From positions 1-64,000 of the forward strand of contig NZ_JAVRIF010000008.1 of assembly GCF_031846185.1 (NCBI RefSeq): 64,000 nucleotides of DNA. The letters run 5' to 3'. A program made the translations under genes and the position numbers. This stretch comes from Thalassotalea_H castellviae. GTDB taxonomy: Bacteria; Pseudomonadota; Gammaproteobacteria; Enterobacterales; Alteromonadaceae. Below the pieces are notes generated by a model. It saw only the letters and a list, made by a program, of their open reading frames with translations, ran no database searches and was not told the origin of the DNA. Positions 7,912 through 17,392 of the stretch are shown in pieces. Each line of letters starts with the position of its first letter. The first letter of the stretch is position 1.

Positions 7912-8319
7912 ATTGTGTGCTCAATGTTGATCAAATTAATGGCAATATATACTTAAAATTACTTTGTGAAATCGATAAAAAGAAAACAACAAGGTAATTG
8001 GGTTGATAAAACTTTTATCATTTGAATTTAACTTGGACGATTAAGCATAATGGCACTTAATCGCCCTTAATTGGGAAAGATACAAACAGGACTTATCCAC
8101 ACCGTCAGAGGGGCAGATAAATAAACTTTCTTCTTTATTAAAGTGATGGTTTGCATACGATAAATCTAGCACAGCCCTACTCAGGTGTGAAGTGCAAGTT
8201 TTATCAATATCATAGGTGTTAATTCTGTGTGGTACTGTTTCGAACGTTCGTGATTTTCTTGTAATAATTATTTAATCGTCGACTTATGTAAACTTAATGA
8301 TAACGTAAATAGTACAGAA
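7912..8319. other. Intergenic region with hairpins, no gene seen
   Basis: Contains a perfect 8-bp-arm hairpin CGATTAAG/CTTAATCG (8038-8063), a lone TTATCCACA DnaA-box match at 8093-8101 and a 10-bp palindrome CGAACGTTCG at 8241-8250. No ORF or RNA gene is evident. Confidence 0.5.
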
Positions 8320-9063
8320 CTAATCAAGAATGTTAACAATCCCTGTTGGTGGTAATTTGTTGTATAGGGATAATTTTTCTTGATATTTTTCAATGTTTTT
8401 AGTGCTCATCAAGTTATCGAGCTTCTTTTGTAATTGCAGACCGTCGGGGGTATTTTTTACCGCAAAAGTTGCCGGTATTTTCATTAACTCTCGATAATGA
8501 ATATTGGCTAATTTTAGTTTTTTAATGGTCGACATCATGGATATTCTATCGAATATTACCGTTTTAATGCGCCCTTTATCCATCATTTTAACCAGTTGCT
8601 TAAGGTTACTGATTTCAACAAACTTATTTCGAGGGATATTAGACAGTTCAGCAAAAAAATCAGCATTACCGATAAGCGTGCCAATACTTTTATTCGGGAG
8701 GTTCTCTAATATTAAATTACTTTTTTCTTTAGAGAAAAGATCGACGGTGGCAATAAATGACCAATCAAGTTCCTTCGCGTACTGATAATAATCAGCAGTT
8801 TCATTATTTTTAGGACTAATGCCTATTAGATCAACATGATGAGACTTTAATTCTCTTTTAGCTCGACCCCAAGTCATTAAATTAAATTCAAAGTTAAGGT
8901 CTGATTGTTGTGTTAAAGCATTAAACATTTCGATGGCAAAGCCCGAGCCATCTTCATTAATAAAGGGGGGGAAAGGCTCAAGCCCAACTATAACGTTTTG
9001 AGCATTCGCCGTTAAAGGTGTGATACATAACAGGGCAATAATGTAATATTTCAGAAGCGTCAA
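8320..9063 (-). CDS. Periplasmic solute-binding-like protein (SBP_bac_3 family)
   Basis: A 247-aa secreted protein with a signal peptide (cut likely after ANA, residue 21) and an SBP_bac_3-type fold: the opening IVGLEPFPPFINEDGSG and the DLIGISP segment are characteristic of amino-acid-binding-like proteins. No permease or ATPase genes adjoin it, so it belongs to the orphan group common in Alteromonadales whose ligand and role are unknown. The start is TTG, with GGA upstream; no ATG precedes the signal peptide. Confidence 0.85.
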   Translation of the reverse strand: MTLLKYYIIALLCITPLTANAQNVIVGLEPFPPFINEDGSGFAIEMFNALTQQSDLNFEFNLMTWGRAKRELKSHHVDLIGISPKNNETADYYQYAKELDWSFIATVDLFSKEKSNLILENLPNKSIGTLIGNADFFAELSNIPRNKFVEISNLKQLVKMMDKGRIKTVIFDRISMMSTIKKLKLANIHYRELMKIPATFAVKNTPDGLQLQKKLDNLMSTKNIEKYQEKLSLYNKLPPTGIVNILD

Positions 9064-9160
9064 AAATGAATCCAGTGTATATCTGTCATATCATGTGTAT
9101 GTAGATAGTTTAAAATTAAACCATAAAAATAATAAAGCTGCTATCTATTTAACACTTCAT

Positions 9161-9814
9161 TTAAGGATGACGCTTAAACCATTGCCAGTTATCATTATGT
9201 TTTTCAAAACAAATACGGTCATGTAAACGACTTGCTCTCCCTTGCCAAAACTCTATGTAATGAGGTTTTACTCTTAAACCACCCCAGAAATCTGGCAGTG
9301 GGATCTCGCTGCCCGAAAACTTTTGTTGATATTTTTCAAATCGTTGTTTCAGTTCGTTGTCATGTTTAAGTTTTTGACTTTGTTTTGAAGCCCAGGCACC
9401 AATTTGGCTGCCACGATCACGACTATGGAAGTAATCTTCAGACTGTTGCTGACTGGTTTTTTCAACGGTTCCTTCAATGCGTACTTGTCGTTGTAAAACA
9501 TTCCAGTGAAATAATAACGCCACCTTATTATTACTACCTAACTCGATACTTTTTCTACTATCGTAATTGGTATAAAAGACGAAGCCATCTTCATTAAAAG
9601 ATTTTAACAACACCATACGAGAGCTAGGTTGACCGTTTTCATTACATGAACTTACTGACATAGCTTCAGGAAGTAAGATGCCAGATTTGTTCGCATCATC
9701 AAACCATTGTTGAAATAATTCAAAGGGTGACGTTGTCGCTAATATTTCGGGGGCAGGTAGAGCAACACCTTGACCAAAAGTTAATAGGCAACGAAGTTTT
9801 TCAAGGAATGTCAT
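9161..9814 (-). CDS. pdxH: Pyridoxamine 5'-phosphate oxidase
   Basis: A 217-aa FMN-dependent oxidase that makes pyridoxal 5'-phosphate from PNP or PMP. Family motifs seen: RMVLLKSF and FYTNYDSRKS (FMN binding), LLFHWNVLQRQVRIEG, SRDRGSQIGAWAS and the C-terminal GGLRVKPHYIEFWQG-RLHDR. The extreme C terminus is WFKRHP in place of the commoner RLAP ending. It is a stand-alone gene. Length and motifs match E. coli PdxH (218 aa). Confidence 0.96.
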   Translation of the reverse strand: MTFLEKLRCLLTFGQGVALPAPEILATTSPFELFQQWFDDANKSGILLPEAMSVSSCNENGQPSSRMVLLKSFNEDGFVFYTNYDSRKSIELGSNNKVALLFHWNVLQRQVRIEGTVEKTSQQQSEDYFHSRDRGSQIGAWASKQSQKLKHDNELKQRFEKYQQKFSGSEIPLPDFWGGLRVKPHYIEFWQGRASRLHDRICFEKHNDNWQWFKRHP

Positions 9815-9991
9815 TGTTAATCAAATTTAAATAATGGAGTGGTTTAATTCTAACAGGAAATTTTTGCAGCGAAAATCATTTATCGTGAGGTTAACCTTAA
9901 TCAACAAGGAATAAATTAGAAGTTAATTGTATTTAGCCAAGCTAAAGCACAGGCGTATTACAGTGATATTGCCTTGGGTCTAATATGATAT

Positions 9992-10165
9992 TTACCAATC
10001 TTCACTGTCGTCTAACAGCGCTTTTAACCGTTTTTGTTCTAATAAGTCATCAATACGTTGACGAATGCTAGCGTCTTTAACCTCAGAGTCTTTAACGTCA
10101 ACCGTTAAATCTGCATCAATATCAACATGACTACTACTAATATTCTCGGAAATTTCATCTGACAT
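9992..10165 (-). CDS. PA3496-family small protein
   Basis: A 57-aa acidic protein read from ATG at 10165. Its C-terminal half, IRQRIDDLLEQKRLKALLDD, is a charged amphipathic helix and closely matches the end of the 71-aa protein at 43040 (shared pattern IRQRxDxLxExKxLxxxL...W). This layout fits the PA3496 family of small proteins of unknown function. The ORF is short, but the conserved end and the paralog support it as real. It lies between pdxH and the nap terminator. Confidence 0.7.
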   Translation of the reverse strand: MSDEISENISSSHVDIDADLTVDVKDSEVKDASIRQRIDDLLEQKRLKALLDDSEDW

Positions 10166-10253
10166 AATGGGTGCCTAATTCATGACTCATCATATTTTGT
10201 AACATAGGCAAGAAATATTAAATTTTCAAATCTTTTTAACTATTTTATTTTCA

Positions 10254-10278
10254 TAAAAAAAGCCAGCAAATGCTGGCT
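10254..10278 (-). terminator. Terminator of the nap operon
   Basis: On the minus strand, stem AAGCCAGCA/TGCTGGCTT is followed by a run of T, just after napC. Confidence 0.9.
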
Positions 10279-10299
10279 TGATAATCATGGTAAATAAAT

Positions 10300-10887
10300 T
10301 TACCAGCCCTCTACCCCTTTCATATCAGGTAGTTGATGTGCAATCCCTTTATGGCAGTCGATACAGGTTTTTTCACCATCGGCAAGCGAGGTAGAATGTT
10401 GTTGTGACGCTCTGGTGCTTTGTGCGGTAAAGTCCATATAATCAAAGTTATGACAATTTCGACATTCTAATGAGTCGTTCGCTTTTAACCGGGTCCATTC
10501 ATTTTGAGCAAGTCTTTTACGGTGAGCAAGAAACTTATCGCGTGTATTGATGGTACCAAAAATTTTCCCCCACACTTCTTTAGAAGCTTGCATTTTACGC
10601 GCTATTTTATCTGTCCATTTATGCGGAACATGACAATCAGGGCAAGTTGCTCTTACACCTGAACGGTTTGAAAAATGAATGGTGGTTTTTAACTCTTCAT
10701 AAACATTGTTTTCCATTTCATGACAACTGATACAAAACTCTTCGGTATTGGTTGCTTCAAGTGCGGTATTAAAACCACCCCAAAAAATAACCCCAGCAAT
10801 AAAACCACCAATGACTAAAAAGCCTAAACTGAAATATGCACTGGGTTTTTTCAGCGTTTGCCATCCTATTTTTATTATTTCTTTCAT
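10300..10887 (-). CDS. napC: Membrane tetraheme cytochrome c NapC
   Basis: A 195-aa NapC/NirT quinol dehydrogenase: an N-terminal membrane anchor (about residues 17-40) and four CxxCH heme sites (CISCH, CPDCH, CRNCH, CIDCH). It passes electrons from the quinol pool to NapAB in the periplasm. AGGAG precedes the ATG. It is last in napEFDABC, with 9 bp to napB. No napGH is present, so NapC is the only visible quinol route. Confidence 0.96.
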   Translation of the reverse strand: MKEIIKIGWQTLKKPSAYFSLGFLVIGGFIAGVIFWGGFNTALEATNTEEFCISCHEMENNVYEELKTTIHFSNRSGVRATCPDCHVPHKWTDKIARKMQASKEVWGKIFGTINTRDKFLAHRKRLAQNEWTRLKANDSLECRNCHNFDYMDFTAQSTRASQQHSTSLADGEKTCIDCHKGIAHQLPDMKGVEGW

Positions 10888-10896
10888 CGGAGACTC

Positions 10897-11376
10897 CTAA
10901 TGCTCATTCTTAGTATTTACTTTTGATTTCATTAATGTGTGCATATCAACAAAGGTATTTTCTACTAAAGGCTCTACGTCTTTTTGAGGAGCATGACATT
11001 GGTTACAAAAATAACGTCTTGGTGATATTTCAGCCAAGAAGTTGCCATCTCTATCCATGTAATGCGTAACACTCACCATAGGAGCCTGAGACTCTTCTGT
11101 ACGATTTCTACTGTGACAAGACATACACTTATTAGAATTGAGATTAACCTCATAATTTCTAATTTTATGAGGGATAACCGGAGGCTGCATTGGATAATTC
11201 CTTCCTTGTTTAATATCTTTATTGACTGTATTTGCAATCGCCGAAGGTGTCGTTTGAGTATCAATGTTGACCTCACCACGTAATGTCGCGACATGTTTTT
11301 CGGCAGCTATTACAGAGCTAGTGAAAAGCGTTAAAAGGACAAGTGTTTTGACTAAATGATTCATCATAGTTTTCAT
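10897..11376 (-). CDS. napB: Periplasmic nitrate reductase diheme cytochrome NapB
   Basis: A 159-aa exported protein with a signal peptide ending near residue 24 and two heme sites, CMSCH and CNQCH, plus the NapB-type YPMQPPVIPH segment that supplies a distal ligand. It is the small electron-transfer subunit of the NapAB nitrate reductase. AGGAG lies before ATG. It sits 9 bp after napA in the operon. Confidence 0.96.
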   Translation of the reverse strand: MKTMMNHLVKTLVLLTLFTSSVIAAEKHVATLRGEVNIDTQTTPSAIANTVNKDIKQGRNYPMQPPVIPHKIRNYEVNLNSNKCMSCHSRNRTEESQAPMVSVTHYMDRDGNFLAEISPRRYFCNQCHAPQKDVEPLVENTFVDMHTLMKSKVNTKNEH

Positions 11377-11385
11377 AAATTTCTC

Positions 11386-13884
11386 CTATACCTTTACAAC
11401 TTTCACAGCACATTTTTTGAAGTCAGTTTGCTTTGATAAGGGATCAGTGGCATCCAAGGTAACTTTATTCACTAATCGACTGGCGTCAAACCAAGGCATA
11501 TATACTAAGCCCTTTGGCGGCTTATTGCGGCCACGGGTTTCTATGCGAGTTTGGACTTCACCACGACGTGACACTATTTTCACTAAATCACCACGGCGCA
11601 TGCCTCGATTTTTAGCGTCATCAGGGTGCATATAGACCAGCGCGTCAGGTACTGCTTTGTATAATTCTGGTACTCGTTGTGTCATTGAGCCTGAATGCCA
11701 ATGCTCTAATACCCGTCCCGTTGATAACCACATATCAAATTCTGCATCGGGTGACTCTGCAGGTGGCTCATATGGCAAGGCGAATATAATGGCTTTGCCG
11801 TCTTTTTTTCCATAAAATTGAAAATCTCTACCTGCTTCAACATACGGATCTGAGCCTTCTTTAAAACGTCTTAGGGTTTCTTTGCCGTCAACAACAGGCC
11901 ATCGTAAGCCACGCTCTTCGTGATATCTGTCGTAATCGGCTAAATCGTGTGCTTTTCCTCGGCCAAAACTTGCGTATTCTTCAAATAAGCCCTTTTGAAT
12001 GTAAAAGCCAAAATGTCTCGCTTCATCATTTAATCTATCTGTTGGAACTTGGTTAATAGAAAACTTATTCACTTGGCCATTTTTATATAACACCTCATAC
12101 ATTGATTTACCTTTGTATGTAGGGTTTTTATCAAGAAGTTCTTTGGGCCACACTTCTTCAATTCTAAAGCGTTTTGAAAACTCCACTAACTGCCATAAAT
12201 CTGATTTAGCTCCTTCTGGCGCTTCTACCATTTGATACCAAGCTTGAGTTCTTCGTTCTGCATTACCATATACGCCTTCTTTTTCGACCCACATTGCCGT
12301 TGGTAAAATAAGATCTGCGGCTTGTGCAGTAACGGTTGGATAAGGGTCTGATACAACGACAAAGTTTTTAGGGTTACGATAACCAGGATACGCTTCTTCA
12401 TTAAGGTTAGCGGCGGCTTGCATATTGTTGTTACACATAGACCAATAGAAATTTAACTCACCATCTTTTAATTTACGGTTTTGTAGCACCGCATGATAAC
12501 CCGGCTTAGGTGGTATGGTCCCCGTAGGAATTTTCCATAATTTTTCAGACAAGTCGCGATGTTTTTTATTATTCACAACCATATCTGCAGGTAAACGATG
12601 CGAGAATGTTCCTACTTCACGAGCCGTACCACATGCCGAAGGTTGGCCGGTTAATGAAAATGGGCTATTACCAGGTGTTGATATTTTTCCTGTTAATAAA
12701 TGAATATTATAAACAAGGTTATTCGCCCAAACACCACGTGTATGTTGGTTAAAACCCATGGTCCAAAATGAACAAACTTTGGTTTTAGGATCTGCGTATA
12801 GTTCTGCTAACGCATTTAAGTTATCTACCGGAACGCCTGATAACTTTGAAGTGTATTCTGCGGTATACGTACTTACAAATTCTGCGTATTGTTCAAAGTT
12901 TATTGGCGAAGAACCACCGGCAGTTTTACCATTGTTTTTGGCTTTTTTCTCGAGGTGGTGTTCTGGGCGTAAACCATAGCCAATGTCTGTATTACCTAAC
13001 CTAAAATTGGTATGTTTGTTAACAAAATCTTTATTAACTCGGTTGGTTTTTATAATGTAATGGGCAATAAAGTTAAGAATCGCCAAATCAGTTTGTGGGG
13101 TGAAGATCATACTGTTGTCAGCAAGATCTGAACTACGATGTGCAAACGTTGATAGTACGGCAACTTTAACATGTGGTGCACTTAAGCGGCGGTCGGTAAT
13201 ACGTGTCCATAAAATAGGGTGCATTTCGGCCATATTTGAACCCCAAAGCACCATTGCATCCGTTGCTTCAATATCATCATAACAACCCATTGGTTCATCA
13301 ATACCAAAAGTACGCATAAAACCACCAACAGCTGATGCCATACAATGACGAGCATTTGGGTCGATGTTGTTGGATCTAAAACCAGCTTTCATTAATTTTG
13401 ATGCCGCGTAACCTTCAAATACCGTCCATTGACCAGAGCCAAACATACCAATGCCGGTTGGGCCTTTTTCTTTTAAGGTTTGCTTGGTTTTTTCCGCCAT
13501 AATATCGAAAGCCGCATCCCAAGTTATTGGCGTGAAATCACCTTCTTTGTCAAACTTACCGTTTTTCATACGGAGTAGCGGGGTAGTTAATCTGTCTTTG
13601 CCGTACATAATTTTTGAAAGGAAATAACCTTTAATACAGTTAAGACCTTTATTTACAGGCGATTTTATATCGCCATGGGTGGCAACGACTTTACCATCCA
13701 TTACGCCAACATTAACGCTACAACCTGTTCCACAAAAACGACAAGGCGCTTTATCCCACTTTAATTTAGTGACATCACTACTGGTAATAAGGTTGGTGGC
13801 ATTAGCTGGGATAGATACTCCGGCAACCGCAGCAGCCGCGGCAACAGCATTAGCTTTTATAAATTCTCGGCGATTAATAGTCAT
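11386..13884 (-). CDS. napA: Periplasmic nitrate reductase catalytic subunit NapA
   Basis: An 832-aa molybdoenzyme reducing nitrate to nitrite. It opens with a twin-arginine signal (INRREFIK, Arg5-Arg6) and a hydrophobic stretch ending ANA. The [4Fe-4S] cluster cysteines are at 48, 51, 55 and 83, and the molybdenum ligand is Cys181 in NARHCMASA. The C-terminal MopB domain contains GRVLEHWHSGSMT. Length and order match NapA families. NapD, encoded just upstream, is the Tat-signal chaperone that binds the leader. Confidence 0.98.
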   Translation of the reverse strand: MTINRREFIKANAVAAAAAVAGVSIPANATNLITSSDVTKLKWDKAPCRFCGTGCSVNVGVMDGKVVATHGDIKSPVNKGLNCIKGYFLSKIMYGKDRLTTPLLRMKNGKFDKEGDFTPITWDAAFDIMAEKTKQTLKEKGPTGIGMFGSGQWTVFEGYAASKLMKAGFRSNNIDPNARHCMASAVGGFMRTFGIDEPMGCYDDIEATDAMVLWGSNMAEMHPILWTRITDRRLSAPHVKVAVLSTFAHRSSDLADNSMIFTPQTDLAILNFIAHYIIKTNRVNKDFVNKHTNFRLGNTDIGYGLRPEHHLEKKAKNNGKTAGGSSPINFEQYAEFVSTYTAEYTSKLSGVPVDNLNALAELYADPKTKVCSFWTMGFNQHTRGVWANNLVYNIHLLTGKISTPGNSPFSLTGQPSACGTAREVGTFSHRLPADMVVNNKKHRDLSEKLWKIPTGTIPPKPGYHAVLQNRKLKDGELNFYWSMCNNNMQAAANLNEEAYPGYRNPKNFVVVSDPYPTVTAQAADLILPTAMWVEKEGVYGNAERRTQAWYQMVEAPEGAKSDLWQLVEFSKRFRIEEVWPKELLDKNPTYKGKSMYEVLYKNGQVNKFSINQVPTDRLNDEARHFGFYIQKGLFEEYASFGRGKAHDLADYDRYHEERGLRWPVVDGKETLRRFKEGSDPYVEAGRDFQFYGKKDGKAIIFALPYEPPAESPDAEFDMWLSTGRVLEHWHSGSMTQRVPELYKAVPDALVYMHPDDAKNRGMRRGDLVKIVSRRGEVQTRIETRGRNKPPKGLVYMPWFDASRLVNKVTLDATDPLSKQTDFKKCAVKVVKV

Positions 13885-13895
13885 ATTGGTACCTA

Positions 13896-14192
13896 TTATT
13901 CTTCTGTTAGAAATTGATGATATATCGGGGATAAACTTAATAACCCGACATGATGTTTTAACTGGTCAATTAAGAAGCCTATTTTCTTTTGGCTAGAGGC
14001 TTCTAGGGTAAAGACAATTTTTCCTTCTTCACTCACTGCATGTATTTCAGCACCCTCAGTGCAAGTTATTTCTTCTGTCACTTGTGTGATATTTTTTTTA
14101 ATCGCATGAGCTACAAAGCTGGCGACATGATATTCACAAGGTTGCTGTTTATTTGTTGAATTTTTGTCAATGTGCAAAATATTTTCAGTCAT
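13896..14192 (-). CDS. napD: NapD chaperone for the NapA Tat signal
   Basis: A 98-aa ferredoxin-fold protein with the NapD opening HVASFVAHA and EIHAVSEEGKIVFTLE core. It binds the NapA Tat leader before export. ATG at 14192 is chosen over the upstream start at 14204, since GAGGTGG lies just before it. The start overlaps the napF end by 8 bp, so translation is probably coupled. Confidence 0.92.
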   Translation of the reverse strand: MTENILHIDKNSTNKQQPCEYHVASFVAHAIKKNITQVTEEITCTEGAEIHAVSEEGKIVFTLEASSQKKIGFLIDQLKHHVGLLSLSPIYHQFLTEE

Positions 14193-14721
14193 GAACCACC
14201 TCAATATTGTTTGCTAAATCTAATGTAATTGCTTGTTGTGGACAGGTAGAAATACATGCACCACATTGATTACAATCGGCTAAATTAATCGTTGGCTCTG
14301 CAATGCTTGATGTTTTGTAACTAAATGATATGGCGCGAGGTTCGCAAACATCTTGGCAGCTTTGGCACATAATTTGGTTCTGTGCTAAACATTTTTGGTT
14401 AATTGTTATCGTGCCTGGCCAAGGTTGGGTCTGGTTAGATTCAATAGTGTTTTTATCAAGAAATAGCGGTTTTTGACAGACTTCTTGGCATTTGCCGCAG
14501 AAAGTACATTCATCGGTAGAAAAGTCTACAAATGGAAAACCTAATTCATCTTTTTTAATAAGGTTAGATTCACATACTAAGATGCAGTCATCACATTGAT
14601 TACATAGTTCAGTGAATGTATTTTCGTTGATTATCCATGGTAAACGAGGCAGTGAAGGTTGTTTGGTAACCTTTCCGCGGAATAATCTTCTTCTGCTAGG
14701 GTTTTCTAATGGTTGAGTCAT
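14185..14721 (-). CDS. napF: Ferredoxin-type protein NapF
   Basis: A 178-aa cytoplasmic iron-sulfur protein with four cysteine clusters (CNQCDDCILVC, CTFCGKCQEVC, the irregular CLAQ...CQSCQDVC, and CNQCGACISTC). The N terminus is basic with RRRLFRG, typical of NapF. It is thought to help load iron-sulfur or activate NapA before export. It overlaps napD at the 3' end. Confidence 0.94.
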   Translation of the reverse strand: MTQPLENPSRRRLFRGKVTKQPSLPRLPWIINENTFTELCNQCDDCILVCESNLIKKDELGFPFVDFSTDECTFCGKCQEVCQKPLFLDKNTIESNQTQPWPGTITINQKCLAQNQIMCQSCQDVCEPRAISFSYKTSSIAEPTINLADCNQCGACISTCPQQAITLDLANNIEVVHD

Positions 14722-14748
14722 AGATATAGTTAATACTTGGTCGAGTTA

Positions 14749-14910
14749 CTAAGAGGTTGGCGGGCCAAACAGCATTTGGCTGATCCAAATCATAAAACCA
14801 AATCCACCTACAATGATGATGGAAAGGATAGGCGCAAGAAAAACAGCTAGAAAGACGAAAGTATTTTTTTCATATTTTTTAATTTGCTCTGGCGAGCTGT
14901 GTTCAGTCAT
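14749..14910 (-). CDS. napE: NapE small membrane protein
   Basis: A 53-aa protein with a polar N terminus and one membrane helix (FLAVFLAPILSIIIVGGFGF), first in the nap operon. ATG at 14910 is preferred to the start at 14964 because AAGGAT lies before it. NapE function is not settled, but its place at the head of nap operons is common. The call rests on size, topology and position. Confidence 0.85.
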   Translation of the reverse strand: MTEHSSPEQIKKYEKNTFVFLAVFLAPILSIIIVGGFGFMIWISQMLFGPPTS

Positions 14911-14968
14911 GAATAAATCCTTACTTTTTGTAGAGGTTTCATTGTCTCTATTATCGTGATTCACTATA

Positions 14969-14982
14969 TTGATTTAGATCAA
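14969..14982. promoter_or_regulatory. FNR/CRP-family site upstream of nap
   Basis: TTGATTTAGATCAA matches the FNR consensus TTGAT-N4-ATCAA at every fixed position. It is centred 65 bp before the napE ATG, so an FNR-activated start (site at -41.5) would fall near 14934. This predicts anaerobic induction. Confidence 0.88.
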
Positions 14983-15100
14983 GGTTGTTAGCCTTTAGTT
15001 ATTATTTAAGCTTCAACTAATTGAATGATATTTAGTATAGTTTCGATTTAGTAAAATGCTTGTTAGAATCAAACTATCTTTTTGAAAATTAAGCAGCATA

Positions 15101-17335
15101 GTGAGTCAATCAGACATTCGTTATTGGTTTAAAACCTTAACTCAACAATTGCGTAAAAATAGGCAAAGAAGCTTAATCGTTTTACAAGGTGATATTGCTT
15201 GGGCAAGTGAGGTTTATGGCACCATGATTGAGCAACTATCTCAAGAGGTTGGCAGTTTAGCGCCTAGATGTGCTATCACCTTTGGCAAAGCGCTCATTGA
15301 TGATGAAAATGAAGTTATTGCTAACTTTAGACATCAGTTAGGCCGAGAAAATGAGCTTGTATTATTTAATGACCCTGATTTTCACCCAGATGCATTTGCC
15401 GCACTTTCTGGCACTATAGTCGCAGGCGGTGTGATGATTTGGTGTTGCACCCAAGCGCAAGCACTTGAAAGTGAAAATTTATTTGTACAACGCATATTAA
15501 CCAAAGCCAAAAATGATACGTTTAGCTTTGTTCTCTCTCAAACAGATAATGATTTACCGGTGATTGTTGAGCAACAAGATAATAGTAATGAACAGCTAAA
15601 TTTCGAACAAGAACCAAAATGTTCGTCGCTAGAAAATGGCTGTAAGACTGTTCAACAACAATGTGCAGTGAATGCGATTGAAAAAGTAGCTTTAGGGCAT
15701 CGTAAACGTCCGCTATTATTAACAGCAGACCGTGGTAGAGGAAAATCTTCTGCGTTGGCAATTGCCGTTGCTAAGTTAATCATGGCTGAAAAGCGTAACC
15801 AAGCGCCGCAAAAATTTATTATTACGGCGCCTCATAGCAATGCTTTAGCTATTTTTTTTCAACAACTACAACAATCATGCCCGGAAGGCGAATGTATCCA
15901 AAACAGGTTTATTTATCATCATCATAGGGTTGAATATATTGCAGTTGATGTGCTGATCAAAGAAAAGCCTCAAGCACAGTTATTATTAATAGATGAAGCC
16001 GCGGCAATCCCCGTTTATATATTGTCGCAACTAGTTGATGTTTACCCTCGTGTTGTTTTTTCTTCAACACAACATGGTTATGAAGGAGCAGGTCGTGGTT
16101 TTGCTGTGAAATTCACTCAGCTCTTAATTGAAAAAACGCCTTATTTTAATCAATATCATATCAATCAACCTATTCGTTGGGCGGAAAATGATCCTTTAGA
16201 GTCTTTTGTTTTTGATGCGTTTTTATTAAAGAGTCGTAACCTTGAAGAGCCTTTTATTGAAAACAAGGCTGGTAATAAACAAGCCATTGAATTAACCGAT
16301 CTGAAACATAGGTTACAAGAAAATTTTAACAGCCAAGATGCGGTGTTTAGTTGTATTGAACAACAACAATTAATGGCAGATGAAAGCTTATTACAGCAAA
16401 TTTTTTCGGTATTAATTACCGCGCATTATCAAACTTCGCCAAGTGATTTAAAGCTATTGTTAAATAATAAAGCACTGCGTTTATTTGTCTTAGAATTTAA
16501 ACAGAAAATAGTTGCCGTTGCGTTGACGGTTAAAGAAGGCGGCGCTGAAGAGCACGAAATAAGTCAGGTAGCAAACGCTAAACTCCGGTTAAAAAATCAA
16601 TTTTTACCGCAGTCTTTATTTTTGCATAATCATTGCTCAACGGCATTTGATTTTCAGTATTTACGTATCATGCGCATTGCCGTATTGCCCTGTGTTCAAC
16701 AACTAGGCTTAGGTTTAAAGCTTTTAAGCCATGTAAAACATTATGCTGAGCAAAACCACATTGATATGCTTGGCACGAGTTTCGGCGCTAATGAAGCTTT
16801 ATTACGTTTTTGGCACAAAGCTCATTATAAATTAGTGCGTTTAGGTTTTTCAGTGGATAAAGCCAGCGGCGAGCATTCCAGTATGTATTTACAAGCGTTA
16901 AATACTAAAGCAGATGATTTAGTCGCTCAATTACAACAGCGGTTTTATCGAAGTTTTACTTATTTGCTCAACGAACAATATCAAAATATCAGCGCGCAAG
17001 TGATCATTGAGCTTATTCAGCAATGGCCGACAGAAAATTTACCTTTGTTCACTGATTATGATCGACAAGTGATTGAAAATTTTATCACGAGAAAGAGTTT
17101 ATTTGATAACTGTAGTTATAGTCTGCATGTCCAGTTGATTCACTTTCTTGCGACTAACTTAAACAATAGTTTGCATGATGATGCTGAAAAACAGCGTTTA
17201 ATTGAAATTTTAATCAAACGATTAATACAAAAACAAAGCATCGAGAGTATTTGCCAAGAGTTTGATTTAACAGGTAAAAAAGAATTAAATAATACAATCA
17301 TCGGCGGCGTGAATTACGTAGTTCAAAAACTTTAA
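15101..17335 (+). CDS. tmcA: tRNA(Met) cytidine acetyltransferase TmcA
   Basis: A 744-aa enzyme that N4-acetylates C34 of elongator tRNA-Met using acetyl-CoA and ATP. An N-terminal domain precedes a helicase-like ATPase (Walker A DRGRGKSS near residue 210; DEAAAIP near 298), then a GNAT acetyltransferase region (RIMRIAVLP, QQLGLGLKLL, GTSFGANE) and a C-terminal tRNA-binding part. The start is GTG, supported by the match of the N terminus to the family. The gene stands alone, divergent from nap. Confidence 0.95.
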   Translation: MSQSDIRYWFKTLTQQLRKNRQRSLIVLQGDIAWASEVYGTMIEQLSQEVGSLAPRCAITFGKALIDDENEVIANFRHQLGRENELVLFNDPDFHPDAFAALSGTIVAGGVMIWCCTQAQALESENLFVQRILTKAKNDTFSFVLSQTDNDLPVIVEQQDNSNEQLNFEQEPKCSSLENGCKTVQQQCAVNAIEKVALGHRKRPLLLTADRGRGKSSALAIAVAKLIMAEKRNQAPQKFIITAPHSNALAIFFQQLQQSCPEGECIQNRFIYHHHRVEYIAVDVLIKEKPQAQLLLIDEAAAIPVYILSQLVDVYPRVVFSSTQHGYEGAGRGFAVKFTQLLIEKTPYFNQYHINQPIRWAENDPLESFVFDAFLLKSRNLEEPFIENKAGNKQAIELTDLKHRLQENFNSQDAVFSCIEQQQLMADESLLQQIFSVLITAHYQTSPSDLKLLLNNKALRLFVLEFKQKIVAVALTVKEGGAEEHEISQVANAKLRLKNQFLPQSLFLHNHCSTAFDFQYLRIMRIAVLPCVQQLGLGLKLLSHVKHYAEQNHIDMLGTSFGANEALLRFWHKAHYKLVRLGFSVDKASGEHSSMYLQALNTKADDLVAQLQQRFYRSFTYLLNEQYQNISAQVIIELIQQWPTENLPLFTDYDRQVIENFITRKSLFDNCSYSLHVQLIHFLATNLNNSLHDDAEKQRLIEILIKRLIQKQSIESICQEFDLTGKKELNNTIIGGVNYVVQKL

Positions 17336-17392
17336 AACGTAAGCCTTTAACGAAGTGGTATTTTTATACTGATAAAAAACTGAGAGTGTTTA

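Noticed and set aside
8093..8101. Perfect DnaA box TTATCCACA
   Set aside because: Single copy, with no cluster, no AT-rich unwinding element and no dnaA/dnaN nearby; it does not mark an origin.
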